64,000 nt of DNA from Pseudoips prasinana (lineage: Eukaryota; Arthropoda; Insecta; Lepidoptera; Nolidae). The notes beneath the pieces were generated by a model. It saw only the letters and a program-made list of their open reading frames with translations, searched no databases and had not been told where the DNA came from. The position numbers and the translations under genes are program-made. The stretch lies in the NCBI GenBank assembly GCA_951640165.1, contig OX621263.1, positions 9,616,001 to 9,680,000 on the forward strand. Direction: 5' to 3'. Of the stretch, positions 38,904 through 57,100 are shown in pieces (the stretch's first letter is position 1; every line of letters starts with the position of its first letter).

Positions 38904-41450
38904 CAGTCTGTCAAGAAAGTCGTGAAAATAATGTTTTTGGAACTAATTCGTTGCTTGTATTGGCAACACTGAAGTACTGGTCATACGAAGTACTTCACCT
39001 GTCATTTCGTATTATTGTCGTTGTTGTGCTCTCGGATATTTTGGGATATTTCGAATTGTTTCTATCGTTTAACCGTTTAGAGATTAAAAATGAATAAAAA
39101 TGTTTATAAGAGTGGTGCGAGAAAAGTCATATTTACGGCTTTTCAAGAGTGTATTGCTGAATTTCGAGCGGGAAAGTTGCTCTCCGATTTGGACGATGTT
39201 TATGGTCGAACAGCAAAATTAACCGGTAAGTACATATATTATAATGTAAAACTATAATAAAGAAACTGTAATCTCTTGACAATGATTCATTTTTCAGTAT
39301 AATTGATATGTTTTATCGCAATGTTTACATTTAGTTGACATTACGAAATATACCTATTAATTATACTACACCATCAACGGTTTTGATATTTTTGTATTAT
39401 TTATTTAGATGTGAATATGGTAATTGTTACTTAACATGCTTTTATTGGTTTCAGGTGCATCTAAAAGCACAGTGAGGCGTATAGTAGATGAAGGTATGAA
39501 GAATGGAGGTAAATTTGTAACTCCTGGAAAACATAGAACAGGGCGACCTAAGACACAGATAGATGATTTTGATATATGTGCCATACGGCAAAAAGTTCAG
39601 TTTTTCTACACAGTACAGAAAGAAGTACCTACACTACGAAAACTATTGGTAGTGGTAAAGGAAGAATTAGGTTTTAATGGCAGCCATGAACTCCTAAGAC
39701 AAATTTTAATTTTGGCTTTAAATTTAAGAAATGCCAAACAAACAGAACGGCCCTCATTGAAAAACCCGCAATTGCTTCAAAACGCGAGTATTATTTAAAA
39801 GCAATACTTGAAAACAGAGGATTGCCCGAAGAACTCCAAAAAAACATTATTTATTTAGATGAGAGCTATATACCTGAGTCATACAAAGTGACAAAATGTT
39901 GGCAGTCTATTAATGTTGCTGGTGTCCAGCAAGATGTGTCCAAAGGGAAAAGATGGATAATAGTACACGCCGGAAGTGAGAAAGGTTTTGTGCCTAATGC
40001 ACTGTTAATGTTTACTGGTAAAAACAAGCAAGAGGATTACCATTCCGAGATGAATGCCCATAATTTTACAAAATGGGTGACTGAAAAGCTAGTGCCGAAT
40101 ATAACTGAACCATCAATAATTGTAATGGATAATGCACCTTACCACTCTATTATAACAAACAAGGTATTGTAATATTTCTTTTTACATCTACTTTATTTTA
40201 TAACTATGTTATTGTTGTGCTTGAGATTTGATAGATATTTTACTTGCTATATTGGCAACATCCAGATATAGATTTTAGTGAACATGTTTGCCACAGTTTT
40301 TGTGGGTTTGATGAGTTCATTATTCCTTACATTTTATAATTATAATATTAAAAAGGTACTTAAATGATTGATGCTCCCATATTAATGTATAGATCCTTTT
40401 GAAACCGAAATGGGACAACTACTAAATTAAGTTTTTTCTTCCAGGCTCCTACATCTGCATCAAGAGTTGATGAAGTTAAATTGTGGCTACTAGAAAATAA
40501 TATATCATTTGATGAAACATTGCGGAAACCATCATTATTGATGCTTGTAAAAAAACATAAACCAGAACCAGTGTACCATATTGATGACCTTTTGGGAGAA
40601 CATGGGCACACAGTGGTAAGACTGCCACCTTACCACTGTGATTTGAACCCAATTGAGTTAGTTTGAGCAATAGCAAAAAGAAGAATCGCAGAAAAGAATG
40701 TTGGTAGTCAAGATGTTGCAAAATTAGCTGAAGAAGCATTTAATTCAATATCACCACAAGAATGGAAAAATTGTGTAGACCACGTCATTGCAATAGAAAA
40801 GCAGTATTTCACCCGTGGAGGAACTCTTTATCAAGATATAGACAGACTCGTGATTTCAGTAGGTGACGATAGTTCCAGTGAATCTGAAGAGGCAGAATTC
40901 GACCTGCCGGATTACTCTGAGGTTTCAGGCAACATTTCGGGAGTCGAATGCCTGGATTCAGATTATTTGGACTCTGAATAATAAATAAATATTATAAACA
41001 GTTCATATTGTTTTGTTGTTTGTCCTACGCCCTAGTTATATTACCAACATCAACCGGACATTCTGTCTTTCTAGCTAACTAAGCTCTTTTATATTATTAC
41101 AATACGTGCCCACACATTGTCGCCCGACCAGAACACCCAGAAGTGCTGATGGTACTATTTGCTCCCCAGTACTTTTGAATATAGTTTTAAGTCATTCTGT
41201 TTTTAGCCACTGACTGTAATAGACCTTAATTAAATAATTCAACTTCAATTATTTTAAAGTCTTTTTAAAAACATTTCCACGCTTTCCCCGATCAAGTCTC
41301 CCTAGTTTTCATAACCTTTGACGCGGACGGTAACTACTTTAATATTAAAAAAAAATCCAAGTATCAAGACTTTTCAGCCGAAGTGTATGGGGTTACCATG
41401 TAACAGATGGTGGCGCCCTCATTTATTTTCACGACTTTCTTGACAGACTG
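38904..41450 (+). mobile_element. Intron-containing Tc1/mariner-superfamily transposon with wide D-E spacing
   Basis: Perfect 28-bp inverted ends (first bases cagtctgtcaagaaagtcgt) flanked by TA on both sides (38902-38903 and 41451-41452). Length 2547 bp, about twice a classical mariner. It carries one transposase gene with at least two introns. The gap between the second catalytic D and the E (81 residues) is far larger than the 34-41 of ordinary families. I recall that a DD82E-type group ('Sailor') has been described, but could not check that this belongs to it. Confidence 0.88.
39090..40981 (+). pseudogene. Wide-spacing DDE transposase, three exons, two lesions
   Basis: Exon 1 39090-39225 (MNKNVYKSGARKVIF...), exon 2 39455-40163 and exon 3 40445-40981 are joined by standard GT-AG signals (cgGTAAGT/tttcAG; aagGTATTG/ttccAG). 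An N-terminal helix-turn-helix spans the first junction (LTGASKSTVRRIVDEG). The DDE core has YLDESYI (first D), IIVMDNAPYHS (second D) and PYHCDLNPIELV (E). A distinctive insert between them includes SASRVDEVKLWLLE and KPEPVYHIDDLL. The acidic C-terminus ends SDYLDSE. A frameshift near 39725-39735 and a TGA (40664-40666) at the place of the Trp after NPIELV inactivate it. The reading frame otherwise survives, so decay is recent. Confidence 0.85.
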
Positions 41451-41452
41451 TA

Positions 41453-42838
41453 TTGTGTTGTGTTTTAAAATATTCAAACATTACTTTTGTTCGTCTGATA
41501 AACACAAGAACAAAAGTATTTATAATCTAGTTGACAAAAACTCCATAATTATGTTTTAATTTTTGCACGGGTAATTCGAGTGGTAATTTCACCATGACTC
41601 TTCATTTTTAGTACCCTTTCAGTAGAATTTGCGACTTTACTTATTACAATTTTTAGGTATTGTTCTAATTACTTGTCCATATAAGAACAACAGGGAATTA
41701 TTATTGTCAGATAGACACAAAACCATCAAATTGACTATAATCGGTCTGCCTCAAGTCTGTCCTCAACTTAAATGCTACGTTCGGATACACGCAGCTTTTT
41801 GGTGCCCCTAGCAATACTTTTTTTAATCTGTTGAAAAATTTTTTTTCCGCTCTTGTCAAATCGTTGCGAATCCCCCGACGATTCCTTTTATCCATTATTC
41901 CGAAATAAAGGTAATAAATCCAGACTTTTCATCGAAATCTTAGTGTCTAAGTGCTTTTACGAATTATTTTTGAGTCGTTTTGTACGATTGTGAGCTTATT
42001 AAGATTGTATTTTTGTGTTTTCTGTATCGGTGAATTTACGAAACCCGCGCTCACTAAATTCGCACAAGTGTTGATAAAACGTAGTTTTCTAGTGTTATTT
42101 ATATGTGTAATTACTTGAAATACCTGACGGAGGATTAAGTTCAGTGTAATATTCATCAAGAAGCTGAAATAGTGGTGATTAGATATGAGCACAATGGCTC
42201 ATGGTCTATTATATTATTCAGTGTTTCTTCGCTGTAACCTCTGTACTTACAGTCAAATATTCACATAAATTATCATACACTTGTTACCAATGGTATTATC
42301 TCCCTAACCGCAACATTTCTGCCGTATTGATCGGTGATAAGTGCTTGTTTTGTTCATACGGGTATATATAGGTACCTTGGTCTAGATGCATTTGCGCACT
42401 CGGGACCTAGGTTTTGCTACCTATTATAAGTTAACACGTAGTTTCGAACTGGGTTGGGCTCCATCGATTTAGTTATGTACCTATTTTACTGCTAACCTAA
42501 TTTTGTTTTAGTGGACATGTAATTTGAGATGAATAGTAAATGTAAACACTAGTTTATTTAATACTAATATAAATACCTATTTGTATGGAAATATAGAATA
42601 TTCGAGAGAACTAGTCCTGTGAGTTTTTTGAGAATATAGTAGATTTTGTCATTCCCTATGTTAAAAAAACTGACTTTGAAAATATACTCAGTTATCCTCA
42701 GTACCTTACGATTCTGCCTGAAGACAAAGTCTCAGTGTCCACAGTGTTGTAAATGACAATTTAATTTAAATATGCTTCACTCTTTATGTATCTGTGTTAT
42801 GAAACTGTGTTAACAACAATTTCTTCTTCCCTCCATAG
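41453..42838. other. Upstream region of the NAC alpha gene
   Basis: No coding exon is seen. It should contain the promoter and a non-coding first exon of the NAC alpha gene, because the ATG exon is preceded by a splice acceptor (ctccatag at 42831-42838). The first exon could not be placed. Confidence 0.45.
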
Positions 42839-48397
<5,559 letters not shown>

Positions 48398-48678
48398 ACG
48401 AGCAGCATAGAGTCAAAACGTATATTATAACTGTTCCTAGCTTTAAGTCCCAGTTAAATTGTCACGGGCGGAGACCTCACTTCGCTCACTCAAAAACGGA
48501 ATCCAAAGTACTAATTGTGTACGATACGGGAATGTATATAGGCTTATTTACTTCAATAATAAATACAAAACAACTATGATAATACATTTTTTATTTTATA
48601 GTCTTCAAAAAAAAAAAAATATTTCCTTATTATTGTCTGTGTACTCCACTAACGAGAGAGTGCTAGAAATAGCATAGC

Positions 48679-48911
48679 TACCTAGCCTGACAGCGTTTCT
48701 TAAACAGAAGCGTTTACGTTGGTTGGGGCATGTGCACAGAATGGAACCCAATCGAATACCACGATGTGTTCTGTTGGGTGCGATAGCTAATGCGAAGCGA
48801 GATGTCGGGTAGACCTCTGCTTTGCTTTAAAGACTGCACCAAGCGGGATATGGCCGCTTTTAAAATTAACCACTGTTGCTGGGAAAAGTGCTGTGTACAG
48901 TTATAATTGGA
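48679..48911 (+). other. RTE-like LINE remnant
   Basis: Words such as ttacgttggttggggcatgtgcacagaatgga match the RLRWLGHVHRMEP motif found near the C-terminus of RTE-like elements (one frame reads RLRWLGHVHRMEPNRIPRCV). The remainder is decayed. Confidence 0.6.
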
Positions 48912-49400
48912 TTACAGGTTAAAATTTTGCTCATAACATAAAATATGTAGAACTCCATAGAATCTGTAATCTGTTTCTGTCAATAAAATAAAAAATACCA
49001 TTAGCCCGGATGCGGACTTTCCCACGCAAATATCTCTCAGGTAAACTCCAAGCATAGCCCTTTCCATAGCTCTTTGGGTGACCTTGAGCCGCCTGATAAG
49101 GCCCATAATGAGCGACCACGTCTCTGTTCCGTAAGTCATTACTGGCAATACAAACTGGCCGAAGATCTTCGACTTGTGACACTGCGGTATTTGGGACGAT
49201 ACAATATTAGGTAGCTTCACGAACGCTGCCCAGCCGAGTTGGATTCTACGATTGACCTCCTCGAAGTTGGACCTACCTAGTTGTATGGTCTGTCCTACCT
49301 AAGTAAATAAAGTTCTCTACAACTTCAAGTACAGAGTCTCCAACCTTAACTAGAGTTGGTGCAACCTGGCTGTTCGACATGATTGTCGTATTATCCATTT
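48912..49400 (-). mobile_element. RTE-like LINE, decayed post-RT region
   Basis: Minus strand: FVLPVMTYGTETWSLIMGLIR, then RLKVTQRAMERAMLGVYLRD. Further upstream (higher coordinates) comes RRIQLGWAAF and YRAIQLGRSNFEE-like sequence. Same family as 12095-12680, inactivated by frame breaks. Confidence 0.78.
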
Positions 49401-49454
49401 TCATTTTCAGACTCACGTGTTGAGAGACTGCTGAGGCCATCGAATATTGTACCG

Positions 49455-49690
49455 AGGACTTTCATCATGTCAGCCAAATTACGTCCACAGCTGGACAAAA
49501 GCCTCCCCCAAAGAATAAGAGGATATGCCATAGTCGCTACGCTTGGCAGACGGGTTGGTGATTACAGTTTGATGGTCATAGTTCACAGAAAAACGCTGTG
49601 GCCCTTTCCCCCTTCTGTGGTAGGTATTCCCTCGAGACGATTTCTACGCCCCCCACGGGATGAGATGGGGTGATATTCTATGCCGTCATC
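49455..49690 (+). repeat. Interspersed repeat family E, copy 2
   Basis: tccacagctggacaaaagcc...ggcagacgggttggtgatt...cgccccccacgggatgagat, parallel to 38460-38690. Confidence 0.75.
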
Positions 49691-51171
49691 ACTAGAACTA
49701 GCATTGACATTGTTTTGTGTTCCATAAAAAATAATCCATGGTGAACAAGACAATGATAAGTATAACACCGATAGGTAACATGGTTACCTACATATTACAT
49801 CGTGTATTACTTTTGTTTCATGATTTCATCAAAATACGTAATCGTAGTAGACTCAATGAATTTGTATGTAAACAACGTCAGCCATCCAGCTACTCGACAC
49901 CAAAAATCATCATATCAACTCGACACTACAGAGCTTATTTATACTTAGTATAAATTTACCTAAGCACGAGCTAGATTTAAAAAGAACAACATACATGAGT
50001 TCACAAGAAATCCTATCCGGTAGGCATCCGCAAAATTACAAGTATTTCTTTACCGGCATTTCTATCTTCCATCCAAGCTATACGCCAAAATAATAGGCCT
50101 AACACATAGGGATGCACCTTGGATTGGTATGGAGGTAGCTAGGAATGCTTAGTCTGTGGCCTGCTCGAACGGCGTTTCTCCTAAATACTCAATTATGGTA
50201 GCAATTTTAAAACCTGAGATCGTATCCTTGCCTCAAGTAAACGTGGGGCGGGCTCCTGGCTTCAGGCAATACCATCAGCCATAACAAATTCATCTGAACT
50301 GAATCCCACATCTACCATTTCGGATTCGAGGTAGACCGTTAAGGCCATCATGGCCTTTCTTACAGCCGCGGCGCCGCATTATATATTGACGGCTTTCGCG
50401 TACAACGAGATTGCGTCGCCAGCTTGAGCACCCTACCCGCAGATGGTGACTTGAATACTATTTTTTATTTGTAATTTTTAGGGGTTTTTAAATATAATTT
50501 AAGTTGAAATAAAATTGTAAATAAAAACGTAAAACAAACTATTTATGGTTTGTTGGAATTTACCTTAATACACCAATCACCACATAAGCTGGACTGGAAG
50601 TTACTGTAGATTCTTTGCTAGAATTAGTTATGTTGTTATGTATGACTACTAGAGTCGTAAATGTGATATCATATCCTAATATATTCCCATCCATACAATC
50701 CTCGACATAACCCTTAACTGTGCCACTTACAGTAGAATTCTAAGAGTGGGTAGCTTTAATTTTGACACCCAATATTGTGGGAGATTTAGCTTCTCGTTAG
50801 ACCTTGTCGACCAGTTATGCGCTCTGCACAAGATATTTTAGTCGGTAGTTTGAATGTTCTATGTATGCCCTATTCTTTTTATACGAGCTGTAATAGTGAT
50901 CATGTTGTATGTACTCTCTGCTATTGCTATCTTTGACACTGATTGTCAATACTAAAAGTGACCTGTCTAAGAAATAAGGCTTAAAAGGCTGAAGCAGTCG
51001 GAGCCTCTCGGCTTTGTGGAAAAAAATCTGACAGACTAAAAAAAAATGCAATACCTATTTAGACAGAGCCTGACATCTGTCATTTCGTCGGGTTTTGTTT
51101 CCGTTTTGGTGAAAAATACGAAACAAAATCTAATTTCATCCTGAATTTGTGAAGTGTTATTATCATAAAAA
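49691..51171. other. Intergenic region before CCT5
   Basis: No gene is recognised. The block 50150-50450 is less AT-rich and may be a decayed mobile element, but no motif could be named. The bases just before 51172 must hold the CCT5 5'UTR and promoter. No TATA box is evident. Confidence 0.4.
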
Positions 51172-54100
51172 ATGGCTATGTTCCCCGGAGCAGTGGCCTT
51201 TGACGAATATGGACGTCCATTTATAATATTAAAGGACCAAGATAGGCAGAATAGGATTACCGGTACGGATGCCTTAAAGGTAAGTTTTCCTATTTTCCAC
51301 TGTATAAGTTGACAAAAACTAAACTAAATGTTGCATTTGTGGTCCCTGGCACAGTTTTTACGTATATTTTATATAGTTTATTATCAAAAATATTATTTAT
51401 ATTACTATATAACCTTTTCAACATAATTTTAGAAAAATCTAGATTTTTCATCAAATATAAGATTTCATAAATAAAACTTGCTTGATAATGAATATTTACG
51501 GTTAGATAGACCCAGTAACAGTTAAAATTATTCATTTGTATAAGTAATCTGAATTTTATAAGCATTTTAGATATCAGGTGTTATGAATCACATGATCGTT
51601 CTTGTATGATTTTCGCACACATTTGTGTGTTTTTGTGATATCCTAGTACTTGCTGTAGTAATTTAAATCTATGTTTACCATAAAAGTGTTGTTTTCAGCC
51701 AAAAACTTTCATTTTATGAATTTTTTATGATTAGTTACTGTAATTTTCATTGTCAACTTCAACTTTTAATTGTGGCATTTGTGAGATAAACACCACAATT
51801 TCGCCAATGTCGAGTTTATGATTGGCATTTTCTTTGTCTCCACAGTCTCTGTGTGTAGACATAACAGTTAAATTTGACAATCATTTGTTATAAATCAAAT
51901 AAAAAATCATTTTTAGATTAAAGTGTTGTTGTAAATGATACAACATGGACTGGAACTTTTTGTTTATTATAAAAAATAATAAACAAAAAATAACTTAATC
52001 ATAAATCCATAAATTTACCGAAAACACTAAATGCCTCTTCATTGGTTACCATAGAAATTAAACTGTCCATAAGCTATGCCTATAATACATGAAATTTTCT
52101 AACCAAAGTCACACATCCAAGCGGCCCGTCAAATCGCAAGCATCCTCCGCACATCTCTTGGTCCTCGAGGCCTTGACAAGCTCATGGTGTCATCAGATGG
52201 CGATGTGACAGTCACCAATGATGGAGCTACAATATTGAAGCTGATGGATGTGGAACATCAGATTGGAAAACTGCTTGTCCAGTTGGCACAGAGCCAGGAT
52301 GATGAGATTGGTGATGGGACTACTGGAGTTGTTGTTTTAGCTGGTGAGTAAATTGAGTATGTTTACCACAGTTTATGTTTTTTGACTATTTTTTTTTTGT
52401 GGCTAGTCCCACTTACCTGCTACTGAATCTCCTGTAAGCCAGGATTAACAGTGGCACACAAATCACGCTGAGTAGTGAAGCTTAAACATGTCCCGAGGAA
52501 TTGCTTTACCTGTCTTGGATCCGCAACGAATTTAATCAGATAGAAACAAGGAGTAGTCTGATAGTGGAGTTGTTTTGAATGTCATCATATCAGCCGAAAG
52601 ACGCTGCTGGATAAAGGCCTCCTCCAAAGATCTCCACAATTGGCCGGTCTTGTGCTAGTAGCATCCAGCTATTTCCAGCGACCCTCACAAGATCATCGGT
52701 CCATCTTGTAGGAGGCCTGTCCATGCTGCATCTTCCGGTTTGAGGTTGCCACTCGGGAACTTTTCTTCTGCACCTTTTGACTGTATGTGGATGTAATATA
52801 TCATAAACACTGTATTACTCTATATGACTGCTTTTGTCTGGCAATAGCATGTTCAACTGCATATAATTAGGTCCAAGGCTTAAATTCTGGGTTGGGTTAA
52901 AAAAGGTGATATTGGTATTTTTCTGCTAAAAATATTCTCAGTATCAACCTGGTGTCTGGAACTTAGTGGTGTTACATTCATGTAAAGCTGATGGTCCTCT
53001 GTCTGAATTCATTCCTCCTTGGGTATTAAAAGTCCACCTGTGTTTGGGCACTGTAATATGTCCCACAGAAGTCACCATTGTGACTAGCCATCATGGCTGA
53101 AATTTGAGAATTAAGTTACTTAAAAGAAAGAAAATCTTAAATTTGCTAAAGTTAATTGAATGCTGTTCAGCTATTTTTGTGGGTGGAAGTTTTGGTTCAA
53201 CAGTATATTAACCTTCTAAGTTACATTATTATAATGGGTATGCCAAATGTTGTCGCACTTTAACGTGAATGAGATATTGCATAACAAGCAGTTCGGGTTT
53301 ACAAGGGGCCGCTCTACTCAGGATGCAGGTTGCACATTAATTAGGTCAATATTGGAGGCTTGGGAGGGATCACAGGATGCGCTGGGAGTTTTCTGTGATC
53401 TCTCTAAGGCTTTCGATTGCGTTGACCATCGTACGCTCGTTGTTAAACTGAAGTACTATGGAATATCTGGCACATCTCTTGATCTTGTGATGTCCTATTT
53501 ATCGGGGCGACAACAGATGGTTTCGATAGGCGGTGCCACTTCGGCACGTCATCCTGGGAAAATGGGGGTACCCCAAGGATCTATATTGGGCCCATTTTTA
53601 TTTCTAGTTTATATAAATGATCTCCCTTATCTGGTAGAGAAAGTATCAGACATAGTTTTGTTCGCTGATGATACTTCGCTCATATTTAAAGTAAATAGAA
53701 AGGATAAAGATCTTATTGAGCATAATAAAACACTCAGCTTTATATCAGAATGGTTTTCGGCAAATAATCTCTTGTTAAATGCAGGGAAAACTAAATGCAT
53801 CAGGTTCTCATTGCCGAATGTGACTCAAATTGTACCAACAGTTGCACTGAATGCGAAAATATTAGATCTAGTCCCATCGACCGTATTTTTAGGATTGACA
53901 CTTGATTCAAAATTGCAATGGGGTCCTCAGATTGAAAAGTTAGCAGGTAAATTAAGTTCGGCTTCCTATGCTGTCTGGAAAATAAGGCAATTGTCAGATG
54001 AACAAACTGCTAGATTAGTGTATTTCGCGTACTTTCATAGCATTATGTCGTATGGCATTCTGCTGTGGGGTTCGGCGGCTGACATAGGTACTATTTTTGT

Positions 54101-57100
54101 ATTACAGAAAAGAGCAGTCAGAGCCATTTATGGTTTAGGCAGTCGCGATTCTTTGCGAAATTTGTTTAAAGAAATAAATATACTTACTGTGCCATCGGAA
54201 TATATATATCAGAATATAATGTTTGTTAGAAAAAATATTCATAATTATAAAAAGAAAAGTGAACTGCATAATATTAATACTAGGAATAAAAACAAACTAG
54301 CCATGCCAGGCTTTAGAGTAAGCAAAACTAATAAATCATTTTTAGGAAATTGTATTAGGTTTTATAACAAGCTTCCTACTCAAATTACTGATCTGCCTGA
54401 CACAAGTTTTAAAACACATATTAAACGTGTACTTATGGCTAGGGGTTATTACACCACTAAAGAGCACATCGATGACAAAGACGTCTGGCTCTCACTTCCT
54501 ACCTGCACATTGCTCGCTGGAGATCTTGTAGCCATATAGACATGACTGACCTGCTGTGTTACGTGAACTATCTGTGAATGATTGCTATCATATACTTAAT
54601 TTAAAATTATTGACTCTGTCTCAAAATGAATAATGTTATTGTTTCGAAGTTTTTCTTTTGTATACCTAAATATAATCTAAAATAATAAGCATTCAGACAA
54701 CCGATCGAGCATATATTGTGTTTGCCTGCTAAATAATTACTCTAATTGGACCAAATCCCGTGTTCATGCCCGCTTGAGTATGTTTCGCCGGACCGTCTCA
54801 ACTGGGTCGTGTTGAAACCGGTAGTAGATGAACCCACTGAGTTTGTTTCGCTGGGTCTTCTCAGTTGGGGCGCATTGGATCCGGTGGTAGCATTAAAGCG
54901 CGACCGTCGTTATTAACACAAGGTCCGTCATAATAATAATACCTTTAATATAGACAGAACCATTGACAATATGTAGTAAAAATATTAGACTTAAACTAGA
55001 TAATTAAACATAGTCTCTTGACAATAACTTGATAGGAGCTAGCTAAATATCATTTCTGTAATAAAATAAATTTTATAAATGTTTTCATACAAGATGTACC
55101 TAAATATCTATGTTACTAGAAATAATATCTAATGTATACAACTATATTACTACAAACATGTTCTGACTATTTACAAGCGCTTTTTTAAAGTCTACGTGAA
55201 TAAAAACCTTTTTTATTTTATTTTATTTTATTTATTTTATTTTATTATTTTATGACATAAGTAGGTACCTAATTAATGAAAATTAAGTAAAAAAGTGGTA
55301 AAACTCCTAGTATACTCCTTTTATAGTATGGGAGCCAGAAATCATTAGTTAGTGTTTTCTTTAATTTCCTATTGACATCTTACAGGTTGTATACATTTTA
55401 TGAAAACTGTGTTTCTTTATTTCTATTTTTACTAAAACCCAGAAATTCTCATCAATTTTCAAGTCTTTCACTCTTTGATATTTGTATGGATGCTAATGAT
55501 GACTTAAAATCACATAGTGTATTGATTCAACCATGAAATCTACCTTGGCTGTGTCTGAAGTATCCAAGACTTACTATCATCATAACTAGGAGTATGTTAG
55601 TAACAAAATTGTGGTGAAGTTAAGCACTGTGCCACCCATGTAGTCTCTGAAAGAATATAATAATATGTTACACATTACAAAATGTATTTCAGTGGGTAGG
55701 ACAGCAGTGTGTTCTATACACTGAAATACATTAGGGCTTAGGGGATAAGAGAAAATTTAAGGCCTTTAATTTTTCTCCGATCACCAAATTAGAAGTGCAG
55801 TTGATGTAACATTAATAAATTCGATTTTTTTATTCTAAATTATGTATGCTTGTACATATGTAATTTATAACAAAAATTTAATAAGGCTAATATTGAAAAT
55901 AATAATAACCTGGGACATTATTCATACCATGCCATCTGATCCCAAACTTAAAAGAGTTTGTACTAAGATAACTGATATATTACAGAAAAGTAGTATTTCT
56001 TTTGTTAATACATACTTATATAGATAATTACACCCAGAGTCAGGAAAAACAGACATGTTCAATCACACATATATTTGTGTTGGGTGGTAATGGGACCCAT
56101 AACCTATGGTGTGACAGGTGAGCATTTACCAACCAAACCAACCATCCTGTCATATAACCTTAATAAAATTTAATTTATTAAGGTTATAACAACTGGTCTT
56201 CTAATTTGACTTTAGTCTTTTTGACACCTACTTTAATTTTTCTCTGATCCCCTTAGCAGTGATTAGTGTTGTAACCCTCAACTAGGGTTACCATATGACA
56301 GGCGATAGTCGCATTTGACAGGCATTTTAAGGTTTAGAGAGGCGTGCGGCTGGCATTGATCTGAGACAGGCATTTTTAAATTTCGCTCCCGCGCGCGCAT
56401 CTCGTTTGCATAAATGCAATGACAAATATCAGTAAGAAGTATCCTTCTTCATTATTATCTGTTGGCTTTTATTTCCTACCTGCAGCGTTTTGCTTTAGAC
56501 AGGCATTTTTCTGAAAATTCAGACATTTTAGGTAGCATAGACAGGCATCCCTCTATTTACATATGTTAACCCTACCCTCAACAAATATCTCATGCACCTG
56601 AAATATGTTTCTGAAAAGTGCAAGATATATTCACACATGGGTGGCACAATGCATAACTTCACTACAATTTTTGCAATCTAATTACAACTCTACAAAATCA
56701 GCTAAATGAGGTCAAAACACACATGTTCTTAGAAGGCTAAGCACAATAACTAATATTATTATTATTCCTTTTAGGTGCTCTGCTCGAGCAAGCCTCTATC
56801 CTGCTTGATAAGGGTATTCACCCAATCCGCATTGCTGATGGCTTCGAAATGGCAGCAACCACGGCTCTGGCCCATCTGGAGACCATAAGCGAGGCCTTCC
56901 CAGTGAACAATGCTACTAGGGAGCACCTGATTAAGGTTGCTATGACAACTTTGGGAAGCAAGGTGGTTGTTAAGTGTCACCGGTTGATGGCTGAGATTGC
57001 TGTGGATGTGAGTACACCTACTGTTTTAAACCCTGAGGCTGAGATCTATAGAGCGTACTTAGACTTTGCTCAGACTTTACTTAGACAGAAGTTAATGCAT

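Larger units (their letters stand above)
53240..55255 (+). mobile_element. 5'-truncated Jockey/CR1-like LINE in CCT5 intron 2
   Basis: Begins inside the RT domain (no endonuclease) and runs through the ORF2 stop and a 3'UTR of about 700 bp to a tttta-repeat tail (55208-55250). An inverted fragment of the same 3'UTR is at 10540-11065. Same orientation as the host gene. Confidence 0.88.
55608..56669. mobile_element. 1.06-kb element with 37-bp inverted ends
   Basis: Left aaaattgtggtgaagttaag...gtgccacccatgt (55608-55644) is matched inverted at 56633-56669 with about four mismatches. It contains a second short inverted pair (aatgtatttcagtg 55690-55703 / cactgaaatacatt 55719-55732), a SINE and a hAT-type MITE, so it is an older element with younger insertions. 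No coding capacity. Confidence 0.7.
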
